Shown here one piece after another: positions 22,127-29,613 of a stretch of 32,523 bases of DNA (positions are counted from its first letter, which is position 1; the number at the start of each line of letters is the position of its first letter). A program made the translations under genes and the position numbers. The notes under the pieces are model-generated. The model saw only the letters and a list, made by a program, of their open reading frames with translations. It had not been told where the DNA came from and made no database searches. The stretch is from contig CBFGVX010000030.1 in NCBI GenBank assembly GCA_965652425.1, forward strand, positions 1 through 32,523, given 5' to 3'. The stretch is from JANSXG01 sp965652425. Its GTDB lineage: Bacteria; Planctomycetota; Phycisphaerae; Phycisphaerales; UBA1924.

Positions 22127-22162
22127 ACTGGTACCGAGGCCCCGACCAGCGGCCTCGGAGGA
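22124..22162 (+). promoter_or_regulatory. Candidate promoter and Shine-Dalgarno-overlapping hairpin of the PDZ gene
   Basis: TAAACT (22124-22129) overlaps the stop codon region of the preceding gene. CCGAGGCC (22134-22141), a 9-base loop and GGCCTCGG (22151-22158) form a perfect 8-bp stem. Its 3' arm shares two bases with the ribosome site GGAGGA (22157-22162). The stem could modulate translation of the next gene; this is inferred from geometry. Confidence 0.4.
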
Positions 22163-22171
22163 GCCGTCCAA

Positions 22172-23374
22172 GTGAACCGCCTACGCCCGATGTTCATCTC
22201 CGCACTCATCGCCAGCACGATCGGTGCCGATGCGTTCGCGCAGGAACAGAGCGAGGCGATCTCGCTCGCCGAACGGGCCCTGTCTTCGGGATCGTTCGAG
22301 GATCGCGAAGCGGCGATGACCAGGTTGCTCGAAGACATATCGATCTCCGACGCGGACCTGCTCCAGCTTTGTCTGAACTCGAACAGCCCCGAAGTCCGTC
22401 GTCGGGCCCTTACCCTGCACCGCACTCGATTCTTCAGTTCCGCTCGTCCGGCCATCGGCGTGACCTTCGCCAGCGCCGGCGGGCTGCCGATGATCGAACG
22501 AATCCACGACGGCTTCCCCGCGGCGATGGACGGTTCCCTTCAGCGGGGCGACATCATCGTCGCCGTCGCCGGCAAGACGCTCAACCCGATGCCATCGCTC
22601 GCCCGCGATGAGCTGCGCCCGCTGATCTTCTCGCACAACCCATTCGAGAGCGTCGAACTGGTGGTCTACCGCCCACAGAACGAGCAGGCACAGGCCCGGC
22701 TCGTCGCCGAAGTCGGCGGCATGAACGGGCTGCCCAACGCCGGGTTCACGCTCACCGAGTGCCCCGAGGGCTACGACACCATCACGACGATGGTTCAACT
22801 CGGCGAGTGGACCATGCTCGACACGAACACCCCCATGAGCGAGAGCGATCGCAACCGCGCCTGGAACGCGCTGCTCCAGCGACTCGGCGTCGATCTCTCC
22901 CCGGAACTCGTGGTTCGCGACGGGTCGGACCCGCGCAATGTCACCTTCCACGGCCGACGCATCCAGTCGCTGGACATCCGCTTCCCCTTCCTCGGGCGCG
23001 GGGCGTTCTTCCCCTCCGATGAGAATCCTTCCGGTTTCCGCAACCAGGCGGTCATCGCCAAGCAGATCCATAATCTTCAGATCCAGCAGGCACAGATCCG
23101 CGGCGGCGTTCGGGTCGTCGCAGACGGAAACGGCCAGGTCATTGTGGAGCAGGTCACCGCCAGCGAAACGACCTCCCCGGAACCCGACACCGAAGCGTTG
23201 GCCCTCGTTGCCCGAGAAATCGCCAGCACGCGAGAGCGCATCATCGAACTCTCGCGGATCGCCGCCGAACCGGGCACACCCGCAGCCGAACGACGGGTTG
23301 CCGAAGAGACCATCGCTCAGTTGCGCGAGCAGCTTCGCATGCTGCGTCAGCAGCTCGCGCAGCAGGCATCCTGA
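22172..23374 (+). CDS. Secreted PDZ-domain protein
   Basis: A 400-residue exported protein. The signal peptide is about 1-23 (MFISALIASTIGADAFAQ). A helical region with HEAT-like character follows (about 27-88, DREAAMTRLLEDISISDAD and SPEVRRRALTLHRTRF). A PDZ domain spans about 90-170, with IGVTFASAGGLPMIERIHDG as the carboxylate-loop region and LQRGDIIVAVAGKTL as the GD-turn. A poorly conserved central region and a C-terminal coiled coil rich in Arg/Glu/Gln (ERRVAEETIAQLREQLRMLR) complete it. No protease domain is present, so it would act as a peptide-binding or scaffold protein in the envelope. GTG start with GGAGGA 9 bases upstream. It converges on leuS with 22 bases between stops and no visible terminator. 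Confidence 0.8.
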   Translation: MNRLRPMFISALIASTIGADAFAQEQSEAISLAERALSSGSFEDREAAMTRLLEDISISDADLLQLCLNSNSPEVRRRALTLHRTRFFSSARPAIGVTFASAGGLPMIERIHDGFPAAMDGSLQRGDIIVAVAGKTLNPMPSLARDELRPLIFSHNPFESVELVVYRPQNEQAQARLVAEVGGMNGLPNAGFTLTECPEGYDTITTMVQLGEWTMLDTNTPMSESDRNRAWNALLQRLGVDLSPELVVRDGSDPRNVTFHGRRIQSLDIRFPFLGRGAFFPSDENPSGFRNQAVIAKQIHNLQIQQAQIRGGVRVVADGNGQVIVEQVTASETTSPEPDTEALALVAREIASTRERIIELSRIAAEPGTPAAERRVAEETIAQLREQLRMLRQQLAQQAS

Positions 23375-23396
23375 TCGGTTCTTATCTGCAGCGATT

Positions 23397-26300
23397 TCAG
23401 TTCGCCACGATGTTGACCAGCCGCCCCGGCACGACGATGACCTTGCGCACCGTCTTGCCCTCGATGGACTGCTTGATCTTCTCGTCGGCGAGCGCCGCCG
23501 CTTCCATCGTCTTTGCATCGGCGTCCGCGCTGACCGTGATCTTTGATCGCAGCTTGCCGAGCACCTGGACCGGGATCTCGACCGTATCGTCGCTGAGCAT
23601 CGACTCATCGAACGACGGCCACGCCGCCCGCGACACCGGGGCCTCCCGGCCGAGTCTCGACCACAGTTCCTCGGCCATGTGCGGTGCGAACGGCGCGAGC
23701 ACGCGCACGAACCGCTGGTACTGATCGGCGGTCACGCCGCCCTCCTTCGAGGCGGTGTTCACGAACTCGATCATCGCGGCGATCGCGGTATTGAACGCCA
23801 GCCGCTCCACATCGTCGGCGACCTTGGCGATCGTTCGGTGGAGCTGCTTCTCGACGGTGTCGTTCGGCTTGTCCACCACAACGAGTTCGCCCGCCTCTTC
23901 GTCGATCCCCAAGCGCCACACGCGCTGCAGGAACCGCTGAAGACCGACCATGTCTCTGGTCGCCCATGGCTTCGAAGCATCGAGCGGGCCCATGTACATC
24001 TCGTAGAGCCGGAAAGCATCTGCACCGAACTCGCGGATGATATCGTCCGGGTTGACGACATTGCGCAGGGACTTGCTCATCTTGGCGACGATCGGCGTGA
24101 CGGCATCGCCGGTGGCCGACTCCACGAAACCATCGCCCCGCGCCTCGACCTCGTCGATCGGTACCAGTGATTTGTCCGAGCGCTGATACGCGTGACTCAG
24201 GATCAGCCCCTGATGGAACAGTTTGCGGAACGGCTCCGCTGATTCCACATGGCCGAGGTCGAAGAGTATCTTGTGCCAGAAGCGCGCGTACAGCAGGTGC
24301 AGCACCGCGTGCTCCGCGCCTCCGACATACAGATCGACACCGCCCTCACCGATCCAGTACTCCTCGGCGTCCTTCGCCGCCAGACGCGAATCGCTGCGAG
24401 GCGAGCAGTAGCGCAGGTAATACCAGCACGAACCGGCCCAGCCGGGCATCGTATTGGCCTCGCGCTTCACCGGCGTGTTCGGATCGAGCAGATCGGGGTC
24501 CACCCCCGCTTCGCCCGCGGTCGTGTTGATCCAGTTCGTCGCCTTGCCCAGCAGCGGCGCCGGCTCATCGGACTCGATCGGCTCGTAGTCGGACATTTCC
24601 GGCAGCACGACCGGGAGAGCGCTCTCACTGACGGGGTAGTGCCGGCCCGCTTCGTCGAACACGATCGGGAACGGCTCGCCCCAGTACCGCTGGCGACTGA
24701 ACAGCCAGTCGCGCAGTTTGTAGTTCACCTTGCCGCGGCCGAGGCCCTTCTTCTCCAGCCACGCGATGATCCGCTTCTTGGCCTCCGCGGTGCGCAGGCC
24801 GTTCAGCGATACCTCATTGTTCTCGGAGGCGATGTTGATGCCGTGCTCACTGCTGGCCTCGCCCTGACGCACGCTCCGCATCGGACTCTGAATCCGGTCG
24901 AAGTAATCCTCGATCGAAGCGAACTTCAGATCACGGATCGTATCCAGCCAGCTCTCGACGACCGCACCACGCAGCACGCGCCCGTCCTCGGTGGAAACCG
25001 GGCCGGCCGAAGGCGTTTTCCGGCGACGAAGGATCAGCTCCATCACATCCGGGTATTCGCGGATCGGCGTGTTGTGACCCGTCACATAGCCGAGGAAATC
25101 CGCCAGCACGATGCGCCACCCGTCCTCCTCGCCCGGGTACACCGCTTCGAGCTGCGATCGCTCGGTGTGCGCGCCCAGCCACCACAGCGGGAACAGCGGC
25201 GAGGGGTACACCACATCGCGGATCTCGATGCCGTATTGCTGCGCAAATTCGAAGTCTCGCTGGTCGTGCGCCGGCACCGCCATGATCGCGCCCGTGCCGT
25301 AACCCATCAGCACATAGTCGGCGGTCCACACGGGGATCTTCTCGCCCGTCGCCGGGTTCACGGCGTACGCACCGGTGAACACGCCCGACTTCTGCTTGGC
25401 CTCCTGGCGGTCCACATCCGAACGGTTCCGCGCTGCGTGCACATACTCGCGCAGCTTCTTGACATCCGTACCCGGCAGCGGTGTAGCGATCGCCAGCGCG
25501 ACCAGCGGGTGCTCGGGCGCCACGACCATGTAGGTCGCTCCGAAGAGGGTGTCCGGGCGCGTCGTGTACACACGCAGCGAGCCGGGCGCACCGTCACCGG
25601 AGAGCGCTTCGACCATCGCCTGCGGCACATCGAGTTCGAAATCGATCTCCGCGCCCTCGGATCGCCCGATCCATTCGCGCTGCATCGTCACGGTCGAGTT
25701 CGGCCAGTCCAGCCCGTCGAGGCCCTTGAGCAGCCGGTCCGCGAAGGCGGTGATGCGGAACATCCACTGGCGCAGCGGCTTGCGGTACACCGGGAACCCG
25801 CCGCGCTCGGAGCGCCCGTCGATGACTTCCTCGTTGGCCAGCGCGGTGCCGAGCTTCGGGCACCAGTTGACGGTCTGCTCGCCGAGGTACGCCAGGCGCG
25901 CGTTCTCGATGACCGCATCGCGCTCCTCGGCGTCGAGCTCGCCCCACGAGCGTGTGCCCACGCGATGCCCGCCGACCGACTCGGTCGATCGCTCGATTCC
26001 GGCGTACACCAGCTCACCGCCCGGCCCGATGAGCACCCGCTCATCGGTAAGTTTCTTGATCAGTTCGGAAATCGGGCGCGCCGCCCCGCGCGTTCCCTCG
26101 CCGTTCTCCGCCGACTCGTCGAACCAGCTGTTGTACGCCTGCAGCCAGATCCACTGCGTCCACTTGTAGTACTCCGGATCGATGGTCGCGAACTCGCGCG
26201 ACCAGTCGTAGCCGAAGCCGAAGCGCTTGAGCTGGCGCCGGAAGTTGTCGATGGCCCGCTTGGTCGTGATCGCCGGGTGCACACCGGTCTGGATCGCGTA

Positions 26301-26636
26301 CTGCTCGGCGGGCAGGCCAAAGGCGTCCCAGCCCATCGGGTGCAGCACATTGAAGCCCTGCATCATCTTCATGCGGCAGAGGATGTCCGTCGCCGTGTAC
26401 CCCTCAGGGTGACCCACATGCAGCCCAGCCCCGGACGGATAGGGGAACATATCGAGGCAGTAGAACTTCGGGCGCGAGGCGTCGAACCCGTCTTCACCGG
26501 GATTGGGCTGGCGGAAGGTCTCGTGCTGATCCCACCAGGCCTGCCATTTCAGCTCGATTTCCCCCGCAAGTTCGGGGGTGTAGCGGTGCGCGGGCAGGGT
26601 GGAACTTTGGGATGCGGAGGGTTCGGAATCGGCCAT
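23397..26636 (-). CDS. leuS: Leucyl-tRNA synthetase
   Basis: Charges tRNA-Leu with leucine. The class I motifs are present: HVGH (His73-His76, in LHVGHPEGYTATD) and KMSKS (852-856, in VAKMSKSLRN). The CP1 editing domain has TTRPDTLFGATYM and AVPAHDQRDFEFA with the specificity Asp. At 1079 residues it is well above the roughly 860 common for the family. Two insertions are visible: about 75 residues between SWF and VNWCPKLGTALANEE (about 172-250), and over 100 residues in or after the editing domain (from about WWLGAHTERSQLE to ASSEHG). The zinc-knuckle cysteines of E. coli LeuRS are mostly absent; only the first WC remains. Enlarged LeuRS is consistent with planctomycetes. The ATG lacks a ribosome site, and TACACT lies 6 bases upstream. 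Confidence 0.97.
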   Translation of the reverse strand: MADSEPSASQSSTLPAHRYTPELAGEIELKWQAWWDQHETFRQPNPGEDGFDASRPKFYCLDMFPYPSGAGLHVGHPEGYTATDILCRMKMMQGFNVLHPMGWDAFGLPAEQYAIQTGVHPAITTKRAIDNFRRQLKRFGFGYDWSREFATIDPEYYKWTQWIWLQAYNSWFDESAENGEGTRGAARPISELIKKLTDERVLIGPGGELVYAGIERSTESVGGHRVGTRSWGELDAEERDAVIENARLAYLGEQTVNWCPKLGTALANEEVIDGRSERGGFPVYRKPLRQWMFRITAFADRLLKGLDGLDWPNSTVTMQREWIGRSEGAEIDFELDVPQAMVEALSGDGAPGSLRVYTTRPDTLFGATYMVVAPEHPLVALAIATPLPGTDVKKLREYVHAARNRSDVDRQEAKQKSGVFTGAYAVNPATGEKIPVWTADYVLMGYGTGAIMAVPAHDQRDFEFAQQYGIEIRDVVYPSPLFPLWWLGAHTERSQLEAVYPGEEDGWRIVLADFLGYVTGHNTPIREYPDVMELILRRRKTPSAGPVSTEDGRVLRGAVVESWLDTIRDLKFASIEDYFDRIQSPMRSVRQGEASSEHGINIASENNEVSLNGLRTAEAKKRIIAWLEKKGLGRGKVNYKLRDWLFSRQRYWGEPFPIVFDEAGRHYPVSESALPVVLPEMSDYEPIESDEPAPLLGKATNWINTTAGEAGVDPDLLDPNTPVKREANTMPGWAGSCWYYLRYCSPRSDSRLAAKDAEEYWIGEGGVDLYVGGAEHAVLHLLYARFWHKILFDLGHVESAEPFRKLFHQGLILSHAYQRSDKSLVPIDEVEARGDGFVESATGDAVTPIVAKMSKSLRNVVNPDDIIREFGADAFRLYEMYMGPLDASKPWATRDMVGLQRFLQRVWRLGIDEEAGELVVVDKPNDTVEKQLHRTIAKVADDVERLAFNTAIAAMIEFVNTASKEGGVTADQYQRFVRVLAPFAPHMAEELWSRLGREAPVSRAAWPSFDESMLSDDTVEIPVQVLGKLRSKITVSADADAKTMEAAALADEKIKQSIEGKTVRKVIVVPGRLVNIVAN

Positions 26637-26642
26637 GCGATC

Positions 26643-26648
26643 AGTGTA
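26643..26648 (-). promoter_or_regulatory. Candidate -10 element (TACACT) for leuS, leaderless
   Basis: On the minus strand GGGTACACTGATCGC runs straight into the leuS ATG. Exactly six bases separate the hexamer from the start codon, the same arrangement as for tpiA. No Shine-Dalgarno sequence lies between. Confidence 0.5.
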
Positions 26649-26681
26649 CCCAACCCATCGGCATCGCCCCGGACTGGGTGC

Positions 26682-27149
26682 TCAGCGACGGCGGGCGGCG
26701 GTCGCGGTCACGACGGTCCGGTAGGCGGGGCCGGTCGTGATCCGAGCGGTGGTCGTGGTCGAACCCCAGCGCCGGTCCCGATCATCAGGGTAGATGTCGC
26801 CGTAGCGGTGCTCGTTGACGATCGTCTGGGTTCCGGATTCTTCAACGGTGATCCGCACATCGAGCAGTACATCCGCGCCGATCAAGGCCGCTTCCTTCTT
26901 CAAGCGATCAATCAGCACGCGCTCTTCTGAACCGTCGAAATTGTCACCCGGCGTGCGATAGCGAAGCTCTGCGATGCGCTGGAACCGGTCCGAATCCGCC
27001 TGCTCGGTGACGATCTCAACCTGACGCGCAGGGATCGGCTCCAGCGCCGTCACGCCCTGGAGCAGACTCGTCCGTCCCTCGATCGGGGCGCACGCCTGAA
27101 GGCCCAGCGCAGAAAAGGTGAGAACCGCCGTCAGGAGCGTGGCACGCAT
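26682..27149 (-). CDS. Small putative lipoprotein, unknown function
   Basis: A 155-residue protein with a lipoprotein signal: MRATLLTAVLTFSALGLQAC, lipobox LQAC with Cys20. The mature domain has the short alpha/beta pattern of small periplasmic domains such as RcsF or YbjQ-like folds (RVLIDRLKKEAALIGADVLL, DVRITVEESG). The C-terminus is Thr/Arg-rich. The fold comparison is pattern-based only. The ATG has AAGG in AAGGGTTCACC upstream. It starts 9 bases after the folC stop, so it is almost certainly in the folC operon. leuS follows 45 bases later but has its own -10-like element. Confidence 0.75.
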   Translation of the reverse strand: MRATLLTAVLTFSALGLQACAPIEGRTSLLQGVTALEPIPARQVEIVTEQADSDRFQRIAELRYRTPGDNFDGSEERVLIDRLKKEAALIGADVLLDVRITVEESGTQTIVNEHRYGDIYPDDRDRRWGSTTTTARITTGPAYRTVVTATAARRR

Positions 27150-27158
27150 GGTGAACCC

Positions 27159-28616
27159 TTACTTGGCCGCCGCGGCAGCGCGATCGGCCTGCTGGCGGAG
27201 GTACTTCTTGGCCTCGCCGACGAGGTAGAACGATCCGGTCACGACGACCAGATCGTCTCGCCCCGCCGCCTGCTCGGCGATGACCAGGGCCTCCTCAAGC
27301 GTATCCGCGATCTGGTACATCTTCGCGTATTTCGACTCGAATCGGCGTGCGAGGTCCTTCGGGTCCGCGGCACGCGGGTTTCCCCGCGACTTGGTGAACA
27401 CGACTTTGTCGCCCGACAGCGAGACCTGCTCGAGCAGCGCATCGACATCCTTGTCGGCCGCGCAGCCGAAGATCATGATCAGCGAGTCGTACGGCACATG
27501 CGCGCCGATGGCCTTGACCAGAGCGGCGAGCGCGGAGGGGTTGTGCGCACCGTCGAGCAGCACGCGATGCCGCTCCCCACGGACGATCTCCATGCGGGCA
27601 GGGACTTTCGTGGACTCAAGCCCCTCCAGCACGCGCATCTCCGGCAGGTCGAACCCCGCCGCGCCGAGCTTGTCGAGGATGGCCAGCGTCAGCCCGCAGT
27701 TCTGGGCCTGATGGTCGCCCGGCAGCGGGACCGGCACATGCTCGAAGTTGGAGCGGTCGGTCGTGAGCCCGATCCGCATGTGCGGGCCGAGCTGCTGGTT
27801 GGCCTCGAAGCGGCTGGAGAACTCGATCTCCTGGCCGAGCACTTCCAGCGTGCAACCGACCTCTTCGGCCTTCTTGCGGAAGACCTCGATCACTTCCGGC
27901 TCCTGCGCGATCGTCAGGGCGGGAACGCCCGGCTTGAAGATCCCGGCTTTCTCGGCCGCGATCTCGGCAAGCGTGTCGCCGAGGAACAGGCGGTGGTCGA
28001 AATCGATCCGCGTGATCGCGCTGACATCGGGAGTCACGGCGTTGGTGGCATCCAGCCGGCCTCCCAAGCCGGTTTCGAGGACCACCGCATCCACGGCCTC
28101 TTCCGCGAAATAGACCAGTCCCAACGCCGTCATCAGTTCGAAGAATGTGGCTTCACCCAGCTCTTTGGGGAGGTTCTGGGCCGCCATCCCCACGCGGTGC
28201 AGGATCTCAGTAAACGAAGCGTGCGAGATCATCTGGTCGTTGATCTGGATCCGCTCGCGGATGTCCACGAGGTGCGGGCTGGTGTAGGTGCCCACGGCGT
28301 AGCCGCTGGAACGCAGGCAGGAAGCGGTCATCGCGACCACCGAGCCCTTGCCGTTGGTGCCGGCGATGTGCACGATCCGAAGATCCTTCTCCGGGTTTCC
28401 GAGCGCCTGGAGCAGTTCCCGCATCCGGTCGAGCTTGAACGCGGACTGATCGACGCGGCTGGGGCGCAACCGCTCTACATTGGTCCGCTCGTGGAGCCAG
28501 CGCAGCGCGGTCTGGTAGTTTCCAAAGCCCGCCTTGGTCAATTTGGCCGATGAGGAGGAGCGTCCAACCCGCCGAACGGGGCGTTTGCCCGAACCCGATG
28601 ATCGCGATGTAGCCAT
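27159..28616 (-). CDS. folC: Folylpolyglutamate synthase / dihydrofolate synthase
   Basis: Adds glutamate to dihydropteroate and to folates (Mur-ligase superfamily). The 485-residue protein shows the P-loop GTNGKGS (86-92), the magnesium and substrate region FFELMTALGLVYF, ETGLGGRLDATN, then ITRIDFDHRLFLGDTLAEIA (the omega-loop region) and, in the C-terminal domain, LLDGAHNPSA. The first 28 residues form a basic, Ser-rich extension before the usual start of homology at NYQTALRWLHERT. The start at 28616 is supported by TACAAT 9 bases upstream. An internal TTG after the extension is an alternative. It is followed after 9 bases by the lipoprotein gene and is divergent from the LOG gene. Confidence 0.94.
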   Translation of the reverse strand: MATSRSSGSGKRPVRRVGRSSSSAKLTKAGFGNYQTALRWLHERTNVERLRPSRVDQSAFKLDRMRELLQALGNPEKDLRIVHIAGTNGKGSVVAMTASCLRSSGYAVGTYTSPHLVDIRERIQINDQMISHASFTEILHRVGMAAQNLPKELGEATFFELMTALGLVYFAEEAVDAVVLETGLGGRLDATNAVTPDVSAITRIDFDHRLFLGDTLAEIAAEKAGIFKPGVPALTIAQEPEVIEVFRKKAEEVGCTLEVLGQEIEFSSRFEANQQLGPHMRIGLTTDRSNFEHVPVPLPGDHQAQNCGLTLAILDKLGAAGFDLPEMRVLEGLESTKVPARMEIVRGERHRVLLDGAHNPSALAALVKAIGAHVPYDSLIMIFGCAADKDVDALLEQVSLSGDKVVFTKSRGNPRAADPKDLARRFESKYAKMYQIADTLEEALVIAEQAAGRDDLVVVTGSFYLVGEAKKYLRQQADRAAAAAK

Positions 28617-28625
28617 AGAAAGGCC

Positions 28626-28631
28626 ATTGTA
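28626..28631 (-). promoter_or_regulatory. Candidate -10 element (TACAAT) for folC
   Basis: On the minus strand TTTGATACAATGG lies 9 bases before the folC ATG with no ribosome site between. This implies a leader of only a few bases at most. Confidence 0.45.
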
Positions 28632-28687
28632 TCAAAGCCGCGAGAAATCCCCAAATCAGCGGGCGCTTCAGACCACTTAAGATCATT

Positions 28688-28693
28688 TATAAC
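28688..28693 (+). promoter_or_regulatory. Candidate -10 element (TATAAC) for the LOG gene
   Basis: TATAAC lies 34 bases before the ATG at 28728. A partial -35 (TTCAGA, 28667-28672) is 15 bases upstream, a little close. It shares the 111-base divergent gap with folC. Confidence 0.4.
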
Positions 28694-28727
28694 AACGACT
28701 TAGAACTCCAAACCCCGGATCTTGTTC

Positions 28728-29531
28728 ATGCCCTCAAATCCGCCACCTCCCACCAGCCCCCGCCGCTCGTCGCCCTTGCGAAGCCCCATCCATGAAGAGT
28801 CGTGGCGGGTGTTCAAGATCATGGCCGAGTTCGTGGAGGGCTTTGAAACCCTGGCCCCCCTCCCGCCCGCGGTCTCGATCTTCGGATCGGCGCGGACCCC
28901 GGAAGACCACCCGGTCTACGCCGAGGCCCGGGCCTGCGCGAAGCGTCTCGCTGAGTTGGGCCACCCGGTCATCACCGGGGGCGGGCCGGGCGTGATGGAG
29001 GCCGCGAACCGGGGTGCCTGCGAAGGCGGCGGCATCTCGGTCGGCCTGAACATCGCCCTGCCCCACGAGCAGATGCCCAACCCCTACCAGAACATCAAGC
29101 TGGACTTCGACTACTTCTTTGCCCGCAAGGTCATGTTCCTCAAGTACGCCCGCGCCTTCATCATCTTCCCCGGCGGCTTCGGCACCATGGACGAGTTCTT
29201 CGAAAGTCTCACGCTCATCCAGACCGCCAAGATCGACCCGTTCCCGGTGGTGTGCATCGGCACGACCTTCTGGAAGGGCCTGTTCGCGTGGATCCGCGAG
29301 ACCATGGACGAGTCCTTCCACACCATCAGCCCGGAGGACATCGATCTGATCACGCTCACCGACGACCTGGATGAGGCCATCCGCATCGTGGATTCCTTCC
29401 TTACCAGCGAGCCGCAGGTCCACGAAAAACCCGACACGACCGGCGAGGGCACGAGGCCCGGCATCAAGAATCGCGCCAGCACCAGCCCGGCGTTCCTCGA
29501 CCATCCGAGCGTGCGCGACCCGGGGATCTAG
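28728..29531 (+). CDS. LOG-family nucleotide 5'-monophosphate nucleosidase-like protein
   Basis: A 267-residue Rossmann-type protein of the LOG/YgdH/lysine-decarboxylase-like family, whose characterised members release ribose 5-phosphate from nucleoside monophosphates (cytokinin activation in plants). Core motifs are SIFGSARTPEDHPVY, the TGGGPGVMEAANRGA loop, FARKVMFLKYARAFIIF and the signature PGGFGTMDE (Pro148 to Glu156). The N-terminal 25 residues and C-terminal 50 residues are outside the core and Pro/Ser/Thr-rich. The ATG at 28728 is chosen over an in-frame TTG two codons upstream. The common label lysine decarboxylase is not supported by modern work on this family. Which nucleotide it cleaves is unknown. 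Confidence 0.88.
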   Translation: MPSNPPPPTSPRRSSPLRSPIHEESWRVFKIMAEFVEGFETLAPLPPAVSIFGSARTPEDHPVYAEARACAKRLAELGHPVITGGGPGVMEAANRGACEGGGISVGLNIALPHEQMPNPYQNIKLDFDYFFARKVMFLKYARAFIIFPGGFGTMDEFFESLTLIQTAKIDPFPVVCIGTTFWKGLFAWIRETMDESFHTISPEDIDLITLTDDLDEAIRIVDSFLTSEPQVHEKPDTTGEGTRPGIKNRASTSPAFLDHPSVRDPGI

Positions 29532-29613
29532 GCGAGCCGCAGCGTGTAAAACTTCGGTAAAACACCGTCTGAATCGCTGCGATCCGAACGGTTCGTCGTC
29601 ACGCTGTTCGCTG

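Noticed and set aside
24249..26930. An 893-codon open frame on the plus strand opposite leuS
   Set aside because: It is the complement of a high-GC gene with a certain identity (HVGH, KMSKS). The translation is rich in Arg/His/Val with no family features, and it runs into the neighbouring lipoprotein gene.
28728..29531. Lysine decarboxylase annotation for the LOG protein
   Set aside because: The PGGxGTxxE motif defines the LOG nucleosidase family; no PLP-binding decarboxylase fold is present.
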